A stretch of DNA of 64,000 nucleotides from Streptomyces sp. NBC_01244 (GTDB lineage: Bacteria; Actinomycetota; Actinomycetes; Streptomycetales; Streptomycetaceae): NCBI RefSeq assembly GCF_035987325.1, contig NZ_CP108488.1, forward strand, positions 7,254,001 through 7,318,000, given 5' to 3'. Made by a program: the position numbers and the translations under genes. The notes under the pieces were generated by a model. It was not told where the DNA came from and made no database searches. It worked only from the letters and a program-made list of their open reading frames with translations. Below, piece after piece: positions 18,028 through 37,800 of this stretch (positions within the stretch are counted from its first letter, which is position 1; every line of letters starts with the position of its first letter).

Positions 18028-18975
18028 TTACGGGCGGGGTGTGAGGTAGCCGCCCATGGACTTGAAGTAGGTCGAGGCCGGGAGTTCCGTGCCGTCTTCC
18101 GTGCGGACGCTCGTGATGGACAGGCCGTGGTTGCGGCCCGTGTGGGCGTCCGCGCCGGCGACGATGACGACGCCTTCGCCCTCGCGGTAGAAGATGCGGC
18201 CCGGGGTGCCGCCGTAGCGGCCCTCGGAGACGACGGCCGTGAGGATCTCCAGGCGCTTGCCCTTGTGGAAGGTGAAGGCGGCCGGGTAGGGGGCCGACTG
18301 GGCGCGGATCAGGCGTTCCAGGGTTTCGGCGGGCCAGGTCCAGTCGATCCGGATGTCTTCCTCGGCCCGCTTGTGGAAGAAGGTGGCCTGGGTGCGGTCC
18401 TGCTTCGTGAACTCGGTCCGGCCCGAGGCGATCAGGTCGAGCGCGCCGATCGTGACCGGGGCGATCAGGTCGACCGTCTTGTGGAACAGGTCCGTGGTCG
18501 TGTCCGTGGGGCCGACGGGGATCGAGCGCTGCATGACGATGTCGCCGGCGTCGAGCACCTCGTCCATCATGTGCGCCGTGACGCCGACTTCGGGCTCGCC
18601 GTTGATGAGGGCCCAGATGAGGGGGGAGAAGCCCGCGTACTTCGGGAGGAGGGAGTCGTGGATGTTGAGCGTGCCGTGCCGGGGGAGCGTGTAGATGCGC
18701 GGGGGGATCCAGGTGCGCCAGTTGTTCGCGACGAGGATGTCCGCGTCGGCTTCCTTGAGCTGCTGGAAGAGTTCCTCGTCGTCGGGGCGGTTGCGGATGA
18801 CGACCGGGACGCCGTTCTCCTCGGCGAGGTCGGCGACCGAGTCGCTCCAGATCTTCTCGTAGGCGTGCTCGCTCTTGGGGTGGGTCACGACCATGACGAC
18901 GTCGTGCTCGGAGTCCAGGAGCGCCTTCAGGGTGCGATGGCCCCAGGTCTGATAACCGAACATGACGACCCGCAT
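18028..18975 (-). CDS. cchA: N5-hydroxyornithine formyltransferase
   Basis: This 315-residue enzyme belongs to the methionyl-tRNA formyltransferase family and should formylate delta-N-hydroxyornithine using 10-formyl-tetrahydrofolate. The N-terminal Rossmann part (VVMFGYQTWGHRTL) is followed by the catalytic NIHDSLLPKYAG with the Asn and His of the family, and by the Asp in LDAGDIVMQ. The C-terminal half has the usual OB-fold region. The ATG start follows GAGGAGGAA. The gene is divergent from the ornithine monooxygenase gene with two iron boxes between them, as in the coelichelin cluster, where CchA has this role. Function in tRNA formylation is less likely given the context. Confidence 0.92.
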   Translation of the reverse strand: MRVVMFGYQTWGHRTLKALLDSEHDVVMVVTHPKSEHAYEKIWSDSVADLAEENGVPVVIRNRPDDEELFQQLKEADADILVANNWRTWIPPRIYTLPRHGTLNIHDSLLPKYAGFSPLIWALINGEPEVGVTAHMMDEVLDAGDIVMQRSIPVGPTDTTTDLFHKTVDLIAPVTIGALDLIASGRTEFTKQDRTQATFFHKRAEEDIRIDWTWPAETLERLIRAQSAPYPAAFTFHKGKRLEILTAVVSEGRYGGTPGRIFYREGEGVVIVAGADAHTGRNHGLSITSVRTEDGTELPASTYFKSMGGYLTPRP

Positions 18976-19015
18976 CGGGGTTCCTCCTCAGAAGAGCTAA
19001 ATGAGCAAAGGTAAG

Positions 19016-19034
19016 TAAAGCAAGGCTTACCTAA
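19016..19034 (-). promoter_or_regulatory. Iron box (IdeR/DmdR1-type) for cchA
   Basis: Read leftward the site is TTAGGTAAGCCTTGCTTTA, close to the Streptomyces DmdR1 consensus TTAGGTTAGGCTCACCTAA. It lies about 40 bp upstream of the formyltransferase start, consistent with repression when iron is sufficient. Confidence 0.85.
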
Positions 19035-19118
19035 CGGCGCAACAGCCCCGATTCTAGGCTTGATTGACCCGAGTGTTAGGGATTTGTCGAGTTTGTCCGG
19101 TCGACAGGCTGTCCAGAT

Positions 19119-19137
19119 CAGGTTAGCTTTACCTAAG
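19119..19137 (+). promoter_or_regulatory. Iron box for cchB operon
   Basis: TCAGGTTAGCTTTACCTAA matches the iron-box consensus and lies about 100 bp before the monooxygenase start. With the box at 19016 it gives each divergent promoter its own operator. Confidence 0.85.
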
Positions 19138-19238
19138 TTCCACTCGGCTGCCGGTCACCGGTGCGCCTGGACGCCCCCCTTTTCCCCACCCCTGACACGA
19201 CGCCTGGCAGGCGGCTGTCCCGCACCAATGGGAGTGAC

Positions 19239-20606
19239 ATGTCACAGGCTCTTCCTGGCGACGCACCACTGATCCACGACCTGATCGGTATCGGCTTCGG
19301 GCCGTCGAACGTCGCCATGGCGATCGCGCTCAGTGAGCACAACGTGCGCGTCGGAAGGCAAGAGGCGGTCACCGCTCACTTCTTCGAGCAGCAGCCCCGC
19401 TTCGGTTGGCACCGCGGCATGCTCATCGACGACGCGACGATGCAAGTGTCCTTCATGAAGGACCTGGTGACGCTCCGGAACCCGACCAGCGAATACAGCT
19501 TCCTCTGCTACCTGCAGGAGAAGGGCCGGCTGATCGACTTCGTCAACCACAAGAACCTGTTCCCCCTCCGGGTCGAGTTCCACGACTACCTCGAGTGGGC
19601 CGCCGCCAAGGTCGACGACATGGTCTCGTACGGCCACCAGGTCGTCTCCGTCGAGCCCGTGGTGCGGGACGGCGTCGTGGAGTACCTCGACGTGACGGCG
19701 CGCTCCGGCGACGAGGTCGTCGTCCACCGTGCCCGCAACCTCGTCATCTCCACCGGGCTGCGCCCGGTCATGCCGGAGGGCGTCGAGCGGACCGACCACG
19801 TCTGGCACAACACCGACCTGCTGAAGAAGATCGACGGCCTGGAGGGCACCGAGCCCACCCGCTTCATCGTGGTCGGCGCCGGCCAGAGCGCCGCCGAGAA
19901 CGTGGCCTACCTGCACCGCCGGTTCCCGCAGGCCGAGGTCTGCGCCGTCTTCTCCCGCTACGGCTACAGCCCGGCGGACGACAGCAGCTTCGCCAACCGC
20001 ATCTTCGACCCCCAGGCGGTCGACGAGTACTTCACCGCCCCGGAGGACGTGAAGCAGCGGCTGATGGGCTACCACGGCAACACCAACTACTCCGTGGTCG
20101 ACATCGACCTCATCGACGACCTGTACCGGCAGTCGTACCAGGAGAAGGTGCTCGGCACCGAGCGGCTCCGCTTCCTGAACGTCTCGCGCCTGACGGGCGT
20201 GGAGGAGTCGGCCGACGGGGTCCGCGCCAGCATCAAGTCCCTCGTCACCGGCGAGGAGAGCGTGCTCGACGCCGACGTCGTGGTGTGCGCCACCGGCTAC
20301 CAGCAGGCCGACGGCCTGGGGCTGCTCGGCGAGGTCGCGGACCGCTGCCACCGCGACGAGCAGGGCCGGGTCCGCGTCGAGCGCGACTACCGGGTGGCGA
20401 CCGACCTCGAACTGAGCTGCGGCATCTACCTCCAGGGCGGAACCGAGCACACGCACGGCATCACCTCCTCCCTGCTGTCCAACACCGCGGTACGGGTCGG
20501 GGAGATACTCGACTCGATCCTCGACCGGAACCTCAAGTCCGTTCCCGACCAGGCCCGCCCGGTCGCCGGCGGAGCGGGCGGCGGAGCCCGCCAGCCAGCC
20601 GTCTGA
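19239..20606 (+). CDS. cchB: L-ornithine N5-monooxygenase
   Basis: This 455-residue flavoprotein hydroxylates the side-chain amine of ornithine, the first step to hydroxamate siderophores. It shows the FAD-binding GIGFGPSNVAMA at residues about 17-28, the NADPH-binding VVGAGQSAAENVAYL, and the C-terminal ATGY motif (VVCATGYQQADG). The ATG at 19239 is preferred over upstream in-frame starts because GGGAG lies four bases before it and family homology begins just after. The C-terminus is tipped with Gly/Ala/Pro-rich residues. It is followed by a hairpin and then the transporter genes. Substrate assignment follows from the cluster and the NRPS codes. Confidence 0.94.
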   Translation: MSQALPGDAPLIHDLIGIGFGPSNVAMAIALSEHNVRVGRQEAVTAHFFEQQPRFGWHRGMLIDDATMQVSFMKDLVTLRNPTSEYSFLCYLQEKGRLIDFVNHKNLFPLRVEFHDYLEWAAAKVDDMVSYGHQVVSVEPVVRDGVVEYLDVTARSGDEVVVHRARNLVISTGLRPVMPEGVERTDHVWHNTDLLKKIDGLEGTEPTRFIVVGAGQSAAENVAYLHRRFPQAEVCAVFSRYGYSPADDSSFANRIFDPQAVDEYFTAPEDVKQRLMGYHGNTNYSVVDIDLIDDLYRQSYQEKVLGTERLRFLNVSRLTGVEESADGVRASIKSLVTGEESVLDADVVVCATGYQQADGLGLLGEVADRCHRDEQGRVRVERDYRVATDLELSCGIYLQGGTEHTHGITSSLLSNTAVRVGEILDSILDRNLKSVPDQARPVAGGAGGGARQPAV

Positions 20607-20622
20607 CCGGCCCCGTTCAGCC

Positions 20623-20666
20623 ACTGCCGTGCCTCCCGGGCGTTCTCGCGCCCGAGGCACGGCAGT
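20623..20666 (+). terminator. Intercistronic hairpin
   Basis: ACTGCCGTGCCTC (20623-20635) pairs perfectly with 20654-20666, with a further GC-rich inner stem. There is no T-run, so it may attenuate rather than stop transcription between the monooxygenase and the permease genes. Confidence 0.5.
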
Positions 20667-20703
20667 AGTGTGCAACCAGTTGTCCCATACATAAGGAACG
20701 TCC

Positions 20704-21792
20704 GTGCCCACTGGTACTCGCCGCCCTGCCGGCGGCCCGCCGACGGTCGAACGCCCGGCGCCTTCCCGGGTCGTCGCGCAGGCCCGGCGGCGGCGGATCG
20801 TGGGTCTGGGCGTCATCCTCGCGGTCCTCGTGCTCGCGGCGGTGGTGTCCCTCGCCGTCGGCGCGCGGGCGCTGAGCCCCGCCGAGGCGTGGCACGGGCT
20901 CTTCGCGGGTCCGGACCCCGACCAGAAGCTCTCCGAGGCCAGGCTCATCATGAGGACCGTACGGGTGCCCCGTACGGTCCTCGCGGTCGTGGCGGGCATC
21001 GCCCTGGGCGTCGGCGGGGCGCTGATCCAGGGGTACACGCGCAACCCCATCGCGGACACCGGCCTGCTCGGGGTGAACACCGGCGCCTCGTTCGCCGTGG
21101 TGTCGGCGATCGCCCTGCTCGGATTCACCGACCCGTTCCAGTACGTCTGGTTCGCCTTCCTCGGGGCCGCGCTCGCCGGTGTCGTGGTGTTCGGGCTGTC
21201 GAGCATCGGCCGGGGCGCCGGCAATCCGCTGACGCTGGCTCTGGCCGGGCAGGGGGTCACGGTGTTCCTGATGGCGATGACGACGGCGGTCGCGCTGTCG
21301 GACAAGGCGGCGCTGAACGCCCTGCGGTTCTGGAACGCCGGGTCGGTGGCCGGTGTCGGCTTCGACGTCATCTGGCCGGTGACCGCCTTCATCGTGGTCG
21401 GGCTGGTGCTGGCTCTGGTCACCCTGCCGTCCGTCAACCTGCTCAACCTGGGCGACGACGTGGCGCGGGGACTGGGCGTGAACATCACGCTGATCCGGAT
21501 CGTCGGCATCGTCGCCATCACGCTGCTGGCGGGCGCGGCCACGGCGGCGTGCGGGCCCATCGCCTTCCTCGGGCTGATGGTCGCTCACGTGGCCCGCTAT
21601 CTGGCCGGGCCCGACTACCGCTGGCTGGTGCCGTACGCGGGTCTGCTCGGCGCGGTCGTCCTTCTGGTCTGCGACATCGTGGGACGCGTCGTGGTGCGGC
21701 CGGGAGAGCTGGACGCGGGCATCCTCGTCGCTCTCCTCGGCGCCCCCTTCTTCGCGCTCCTGGTGTGGCGGGGAAAGTTCAAGAGCGCATGA
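20704..21792 (+). CDS. cchC: Iron-siderophore ABC transporter permease, FecCD family
   Basis: This 362-residue integral membrane protein has about nine to ten hydrophobic helices and the FecCD signatures RTVRVPRTVLAVVAGIALG, ALIQGYTRNPIADTGLLG and GPIAFLGLMVAHVAR. It would form half of the channel that imports the ferric siderophore. The GTG start follows AAGGAA. It overlaps the second permease gene by four bases (ATGA), so the two are translationally coupled. Position matches CchC of coelichelin clusters. Confidence 0.93.
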   Translation: MPTGTRRPAGGPPTVERPAPSRVVAQARRRRIVGLGVILAVLVLAAVVSLAVGARALSPAEAWHGLFAGPDPDQKLSEARLIMRTVRVPRTVLAVVAGIALGVGGALIQGYTRNPIADTGLLGVNTGASFAVVSAIALLGFTDPFQYVWFAFLGAALAGVVVFGLSSIGRGAGNPLTLALAGQGVTVFLMAMTTAVALSDKAALNALRFWNAGSVAGVGFDVIWPVTAFIVVGLVLALVTLPSVNLLNLGDDVARGLGVNITLIRIVGIVAITLLAGAATAACGPIAFLGLMVAHVARYLAGPDYRWLVPYAGLLGAVVLLVCDIVGRVVVRPGELDAGILVALLGAPFFALLVWRGKFKSA

Positions 21793-22886
21793 ACGTGACA
21801 GTGGTGAAGTCCGGCAAGGAGCCCGCCGGCAAGCCCGCCGGGAAGCCCTCGGTGGCGCCCGGTGTGCGGCTCGGCGGCATGTCGTTCGTCTGGCGGCCCC
21901 GGATCGTCCTGGTCACGCTGCTGCTGGCGGCGGCGGCCTTCCTGGCGTTCTGCCTGTCCATCGCCGTGGGGGACTTCCCCCTCGGCCTGCCGCAGGTGGT
22001 CGCCACCCTGTTCGGCGGGGGCGAGCAGGTCGACCAGTTCGTGATCATGGACCTGCGCATGCCGCGGGCCCTGGCCGGGCTCGTCGTGGGCATCGCGCTG
22101 GGGATGTCCGGGGCGATCACCCAGTCCATCGCCCGCAATCCGCTGGCCAGTCCGGACATCCTCGGGATCACCGGAGGCGCCAGCGCGGTCGCGGTGTGCC
22201 TGGTGACGGTGTCGGGCGGGGCCACGGCCGCGGTCGTCAGCTCCGTGGGACTGTCCGGGGCGGCGCTCGCGGGAGGCCTCTGCACGGGGCTGCTGGTCTA
22301 CTTCATGGCGTGGCGGCGCGGGGTCGACGGCTTCCGGCTCATCCTCATCGGCCTCTCCGTGAGCGCCGTGATGGAGGCGATCACGACCTGGCTGCTGGTC
22401 ACCGCCGACATCAGGGACGTGGCGCGGGCCCAGGCGTGGCTGGTCGGCTCCCTGGACAACCGGTCGTGGGACGAGGTGGGCGTGGCCCTCTGGGGCACGC
22501 TCGTCCTCGCGGTGGTCGTGGCGTGCGTGGCCTTCCAGTTCAAGCCGCTGCACTTCGGTGACGACGTGGCCGCCGGCCTCGGCGTCCGGTACGCGCTGGT
22601 ACGGGCCGTCCTGCTGCTGTGCGCCGTGCTCCTGGCCGGCTTCGCGGTGAGCGCGGCGGGGCCCGTCCCGTTCGTGGCCATGGTGGCGCCGCAGGTGGCG
22701 ATGCGTCTGACGAAGTCCCCGACACCGCCGTTGGTGGCGTCCGCCGTGGTGGGGGCGGTGCTGCTGATCGGCTCGGACCTGGTCGCCCGTACGGCGCTGC
22801 CGGTCACCCTGCCGGTCGGCGTGGTCACCGCCGCGATCGGCGGCCCCTTCCTCATCTATCTCCTGGTGCGGGCGAACCGCCGCTAG
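21789..22886 (+). CDS. cchD: Iron-siderophore ABC transporter permease, FecCD family
   Basis: This 365-residue protein is the partner permease. After a Lys/Pro-rich cytoplasmic N-terminus (about 30 residues) come multiple helices and family motifs DLRMPRALAGLVVGIALGMS, ITQSIARNPLASPDILG and GPVPFVAMVAPQVAMRL. The ATG start lies within the previous stop (ATGA). The stop precedes an iron box and the ATPase gene. Confidence 0.93.
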   Translation: MNVTVVKSGKEPAGKPAGKPSVAPGVRLGGMSFVWRPRIVLVTLLLAAAAFLAFCLSIAVGDFPLGLPQVVATLFGGGEQVDQFVIMDLRMPRALAGLVVGIALGMSGAITQSIARNPLASPDILGITGGASAVAVCLVTVSGGATAAVVSSVGLSGAALAGGLCTGLLVYFMAWRRGVDGFRLILIGLSVSAVMEAITTWLLVTADIRDVARAQAWLVGSLDNRSWDEVGVALWGTLVLAVVVACVAFQFKPLHFGDDVAAGLGVRYALVRAVLLLCAVLLAGFAVSAAGPVPFVAMVAPQVAMRLTKSPTPPLVASAVVGAVLLIGSDLVARTALPVTLPVGVVTAAIGGPFLIYLLVRANRR

Positions 22887-22898
22887 GTGATAGAAAGG

Positions 22899-22912
22899 TT
22901 AGGCAAGCCTAA
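22899..22912 (+). promoter_or_regulatory. Iron box for cchE
   Basis: The perfect palindrome TTAGGCAAGCCTAA is centred about 20 bp upstream of the ATPase start, so an internal iron-controlled promoter is likely in addition to read-through from cchB. Confidence 0.8.
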
Positions 22913-22926
22913 ATAGAGGGGGAGCC

Positions 22927-23802
22927 GTGGTCGCTCAGTTCATCACCGAGGTCGAGTCCGGGGCCGATGGCGTTCCGCGGCTGGCGGCCAGGGGCGTCAC
23001 GGTCGGGTACGGCGAGCGGACCGTCATCGACGCGCTCGACGTGTCGATCCCGTCGGGGGTGGTGACCACGATCATCGGCCCCAACGGGTGCGGCAAGTCC
23101 ACCCTGTTGCGGACGCTGTCGCGGCTGCTCAAGCCGACCAGCGGATCCGTCGTACTCGACGGCGAGGACATCGCCCGGCTGCGGACCAGGGACGTGGCCA
23201 AGAAGCTCGGCCTGCTGCCCCAGGCGCCGGTCGCGCCGGAAGGCCTGACCGTGGCCGACCTGGTCGCCCGGGGACGGCATCCACACCAGAGCTGGCTGCG
23301 CCAGTGGTCCTCGGACGACGCCTCCGTCGTGGAACGCGCGCTGGCCATGACGGGGGTGGCCGACCTGGCCGACCGTCCCGTCGACGCGCTCTCCGGTGGC
23401 CAGCGTCAACGCGTATGGATATCGATGACCCTCGCTCAGGGCACCGATCTGCTGCTGCTCGACGAGCCCACGACCTATCTGGACCTGGCGCACGCCATCG
23501 ACGTGCTCGACCTGGTCGACGACCTGCACGAGTCGGGATGCACCGTGGTCATGGTGCTGCACGACCTCAACCTGGCCGCGCGCTACAGCGACAACCTGAT
23601 CGTGATGAAGGCCGGTTCGGTCCTGGCGCAGGGTCATCCGCGCGAGGTGCTGACCGCCGAGCTGCTGTACGAGGCATTCGGCCTGCGTGCCATGGTGATT
23701 GACGATCCGGTGGGCGACCGGCCGCTCGTCGTGCCGATCGGGCGGACCCATGTTCTGAGTGAGGGCGGTCGGAGTGTGGGAATCCAGAGTGCGGACAGCT
23801 GA
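22927..23802 (+). CDS. cchE: Iron-siderophore ABC transporter ATPase
   Basis: This 291-residue cytoplasmic ATPase powers import through the two FecCD permeases. Walker A is GPNGCGKSTLL, the signature is [10 protein letters not shown], Walker B is LLLLDEPTTYLDL and the switch His is in MVLHDLNLA. GTG start at 22927 follows GAGGGGGAG. It stands between the permeases and the binding protein as in coelichelin clusters. Confidence 0.95.
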   Translation: MVAQFITEVESGADGVPRLAARGVTVGYGERTVIDALDVSIPSGVVTTIIGPNGCGKSTLLRTLSRLLKPTSGSVVLDGEDIARLRTRDVAKKLGLLPQAPVAPEGLTVADLVARGRHPHQSWLRQWSSDDASVVERALAMTGVADLADRPVDALSGGQRQRVWISMTLAQGTDLLLLDEPTTYLDLAHAIDVLDLVDDLHESGCTVVMVLHDLNLAARYSDNLIVMKAGSVLAQGHPREVLTAELLYEAFGLRAMVIDDPVGDRPLVVPIGRTHVLSEGGRSVGIQSADS

Positions 23803-23819
23803 AACGAGAGCCTCCTAAC

Positions 23820-23838
23820 TTAGGCTAGGCTTACCTCA
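23820..23838 (+). promoter_or_regulatory. Iron box for cchF
   Basis: TTAGGCTAGGCTTACCTCA matches the consensus at most positions and lies about 70 bp before the binding-protein start. Confidence 0.85.
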
Positions 23839-23908
23839 CTTCCCCGGGGTACGGTTTGCCTGCCCTAAGTGGGGCCGTAGTGGACAGCACGAAAGCAAGG
23901 GATCCCGC

Positions 23909-24976
23909 ATGCTCCTCGACCGAACGACACGTAACAAGCCCTGGCGGCAGCTGGCGGCAACCGTGTCCGCCGCGGCCCTCGGTGTAGGCCTCCTCGCTGG
24001 GTGCGGTTCGGACTCGGCGTCCACCACCGGCAAGGACAAGAAGGACGACGCCGCCAAGGCCCCGGCCGCTACCGGTGCGTTCCCGGTCACCGTCGAGCAC
24101 TTCTTCGGCTCCACCGAGGTCAAGAAGGCCCCCCAGCGGGTCGTCACCGTCGGCTACACCGACGACCAGAACGTCCTCGCGTTCGGCATCAAGCCGGTCG
24201 GCATGGTCGACCAGTACCCGAACCCGGCCGGTCAGAGCCCCGACATCAACACCCAGTGGCCCTGGGTGAAGGACAAGTGGGGCGAGACCAAGCCCGAGGT
24301 CATCATGAACAACGGTGACGCCGGCCCCAACTTCGAGAAGATCGCGGCCCTGCGCCCCGACCTGATCATCGCGGTCTACTCCGAGGTCGACCAGGCCGCC
24401 TACGACAAGCTGTCGAAGATCGCCCCGACCGTCGGCCGCACCAAGGCCGAGAAGGAGCCCTTCAGCGCCAAGTGGCAGGACAACGCCCTCCAGATCGCCA
24501 AGGCGGTCGGCAAGGAGACCGAGGGCAAGGCGATGGTCCAGGGCATCCAGGACAAGCTCGCCACGGTCAAGAAGGCCCACCCCGAGTTCGCCACCCAGAC
24601 GGCCGTCGCGGTGTCCTGGTACAAGGACGCGGTCAACCCCTTCACCACCACCGACGTGCGCGGGCAGCTCCTGACCGGCATGGGCTTCAAGGGCCAGACC
24701 GAGCTCGACAAGATCTCGGACGGCAAGTTCTCCTTCGCGCTCTCTCCTGAGCGCATGGACCTCATCGACGTCGACCGCGTCTTCGTCGTCAACGACAAGG
24801 CCGACACGGACGCGCTGAAGAAGTTCGACCTCTTCGCCAACCTGAAGGTCACCAAGGCCAACAAGGTGTCCTACCTGCTGGACAGCGAGGGCCCGGCGGC
24901 CGGCGCGGCCATGTCCCAGGCCACCCTGCCCGCCCTGCCGTTCGCGATCGACGAGCTCGTCAAGTCGGTCGGCTAG
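23909..24976 (+). CDS. cchF: Ferric-siderophore-binding lipoprotein
   Basis: This 355-residue periplasmic-binding-type protein captures the ferric siderophore outside the membrane and hands it to the permeases. A signal peptide (basic KPWRQ, hydrophobic core, LLAGC lipobox with Cys at about residue 31) is followed by a Ser/Thr/Lys linker. The body has family features such as RVVTVGYTDDQNVLAFGIKP and LRPDLIIAVYSEVDQ, and a C-terminal LPALPFAIDELV. ATG start follows AAGGGA. It is cotranscribed with the exporter half two bases later. Confidence 0.94.
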   Translation: MLLDRTTRNKPWRQLAATVSAAALGVGLLAGCGSDSASTTGKDKKDDAAKAPAATGAFPVTVEHFFGSTEVKKAPQRVVTVGYTDDQNVLAFGIKPVGMVDQYPNPAGQSPDINTQWPWVKDKWGETKPEVIMNNGDAGPNFEKIAALRPDLIIAVYSEVDQAAYDKLSKIAPTVGRTKAEKEPFSAKWQDNALQIAKAVGKETEGKAMVQGIQDKLATVKKAHPEFATQTAVAVSWYKDAVNPFTTTDVRGQLLTGMGFKGQTELDKISDGKFSFALSPERMDLIDVDRVFVVNDKADTDALKKFDLFANLKVTKANKVSYLLDSEGPAAGAAMSQATLPALPFAIDELVKSVG

Positions 24977-24978
24977 GT

Positions 24979-26766
24979 GTGAGCACCACGGAAACTCGGG
25001 TCGCCCCGGCAACCCTGCGTACGACGACCGGGCGTGAAGCGGCCCGATGGGTGGCGGCCAACTGCCGCACGATGCCCTGGCTGACGTCCGGCGCCGTACT
25101 CAGCACGGTCGCCGGGGCGGCTCTCCAGATGCTCCCCGTCCTGCTGCTCGGCCGGGTGGTCGACGGAGTGACGGGGGGCGAACCGCGTTCGGTCCTGATC
25201 ACGATCGGGGCGTGGATGGTGGCCGCCGCGCTGCTCGGCGCGGCGGCCACCGCCCTGTCCGCCTACCTGATCGGGCGGCTCGGCGCCGACCTGCTCGCGC
25301 ACCTGCGCGAAGGCGCCGTACGGGCCGTACTGGGCATGCCCAGCGCCCGGGTCGAGCAGGTGGGTCGCGGAGACGTGCTCTCCCGGGTCGGCGACGACGT
25401 CGCCGTGCTGTCCAAGGGCATCCGCTCGGCCATCCCCACGGTGTTCTCCGCGGGGGTCCTGGTGGCCATCGCCACGATCGGCATGTTCGGCCTCGACTGG
25501 CGGCTCGGCCTGGCCGGCGCCTGTGCGCTGCCCGCCTACGCGCTGGCGCTGCGCTGGTACCTGCCCCGCTCCGCCCCGCTCTACCGCAAGCGCGCGGTGG
25601 CCCAGGCCGAGCGCGCGCAGGCCCTGATCAGCGGTCTCAACGGCATCGAGACGGTGCGGGCGCACCGCCTGGAGGAGGCCTTCCGCGAGAAGGTCTCCCA
25701 GGATTCGCGGCGGGTGCGGGACCTCGGCATCGAGGTGTTCCACTTCTTCGGCCGGTTCGTCGGCAGGGAGAACCGCGCGGAGTTCATCGGCCTGGTCCTG
25801 ATCCTCGTGGTGGGCTACGCCCTGCTGGAGACCGGATCCGCCAGCCTCGGTGAAGTGGCGGCGGCGCCGCTGGTGTTCCACCGCCTGTTCACCCCGCTGG
25901 GCGCGATCATGTTCACCTTCGACGAGGCCCAGAAGTCGGGCGCGAGCCTGACCCGGCTCGTCGGGGTGCTGGCGGAGCCCACGCAGGACCGGTTGGTGGG
26001 TGACCGGGCCGCCGCGCCGGCGGACGAGGAGCCGTACCCGGTGACGGTGAAGGGGCTGACGTTCCGTTACCCCGGAGCCGATGAGCCGGTCCTGAGCGAC
26101 GTCAGCCTGACGATCCCGGCGGGCGGCTCGCTGGCCCTGGTGGGCGCGACCGGAGCCGGCAAAACGACCCTGGCCGCGCTCATCGCCGGCATCGGGACCC
26201 CGGAGGCCGGTTCGGTGCGGATCGGGTCGACCGACCTCGCCGACCTGGACGAGGCCGCGGCGAGGGCGCTGGTGAGCATCCTGACCCAGGAGACGCACGT
26301 GTTCTCCGGGCCGCTCGCCGACGACCTGCGACTGGCCGCGCCGGAGGCGACCGACGCCGAACTGCTGGCCGCGCTGGGCACCGTAGGGGCGGCCGAGTGG
26401 GTCGATGCGCTGCCCGAGGGTCTGGACACCGCGGTCGGCGAGGGCGGTGCGCGCCTGGACGGCACCAAGGTGGCCCAGGTCGCCCTGGCCCGGCTGGTGT
26501 TGGGCCGGGCACCCGTGGTCGTGCTCGACGAGTCGACCGCGGAGGCGGGCAGCGAGGGCGCCGCCGAGCTGGAACGGGCCGTACTGGCCGCCTGCTCCGG
26601 GCGGACCACGCTGTTCGTGGCACACCGGCTGACCCAGGCGGTGGCTGCCGACCGGATCGCCGTGCTGGATGCGGGACGCGTCGTGGAGCAGGGCACGCAC
26701 GAGGAGTTGGTGGCCCTGGGCGGCCGCTACGCGCGACTCTGGCGGGCCTGGAGAGACGCTAGTTAG
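24979..26766 (+). CDS. cchG: ABC exporter half (TMD-NBD) with non-canonical signature motif
   Basis: This 595-residue protein has a six-helix transmembrane domain (about 30-310) and a C-terminal ATPase domain. Walker A is VGATGAGKTT (Lys395), Walker B ends in VVVLDEST and the switch His549 is in VAHRLT. The signature reads LDGTK (493-497) instead of LSGGQ. The other half encoded after the NRPS has the reverse pattern, so together they would make a heterodimer with one good ATP site. Likely role is export of the apo-siderophore, as proposed for CchG/CchI. GTG start lies two bases after the lipoprotein stop. Confidence 0.9.
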   Translation: MSTTETRVAPATLRTTTGREAARWVAANCRTMPWLTSGAVLSTVAGAALQMLPVLLLGRVVDGVTGGEPRSVLITIGAWMVAAALLGAAATALSAYLIGRLGADLLAHLREGAVRAVLGMPSARVEQVGRGDVLSRVGDDVAVLSKGIRSAIPTVFSAGVLVAIATIGMFGLDWRLGLAGACALPAYALALRWYLPRSAPLYRKRAVAQAERAQALISGLNGIETVRAHRLEEAFREKVSQDSRRVRDLGIEVFHFFGRFVGRENRAEFIGLVLILVVGYALLETGSASLGEVAAAPLVFHRLFTPLGAIMFTFDEAQKSGASLTRLVGVLAEPTQDRLVGDRAAAPADEEPYPVTVKGLTFRYPGADEPVLSDVSLTIPAGGSLALVGATGAGKTTLAALIAGIGTPEAGSVRIGSTDLADLDEAAARALVSILTQETHVFSGPLADDLRLAAPEATDAELLAALGTVGAAEWVDALPEGLDTAVGEGGARLDGTKVAQVALARLVLGRAPVVVLDESTAEAGSEGAAELERAVLAACSGRTTLFVAHRLTQAVAADRIAVLDAGRVVEQGTHEELVALGGRYARLWRAWRDAS

Positions 26767-26777
26767 GTCATCCTAAT

Positions 26778-26796
26778 TTAGGTTAGGCTGACCTTA
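26778..26796 (+). promoter_or_regulatory. Iron box for the NRPS gene
   Basis: TTAGGTTAGGCTGACCTTA is one of the closest matches to the consensus in the window. A second, weaker TTAGGTCATCCTAA lies directly upstream at 26763-26776, so two repressor dimers may bind. It sits about 30 bp before the NRPS start. Confidence 0.88.
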
Positions 26797-26823
26797 GTAC
26801 CTTGGAAGGGTGTTGAGTCTTCA

Positions 26824-37786
<10,963 letters not shown>

Positions 37787-37800
<14 letters not shown>
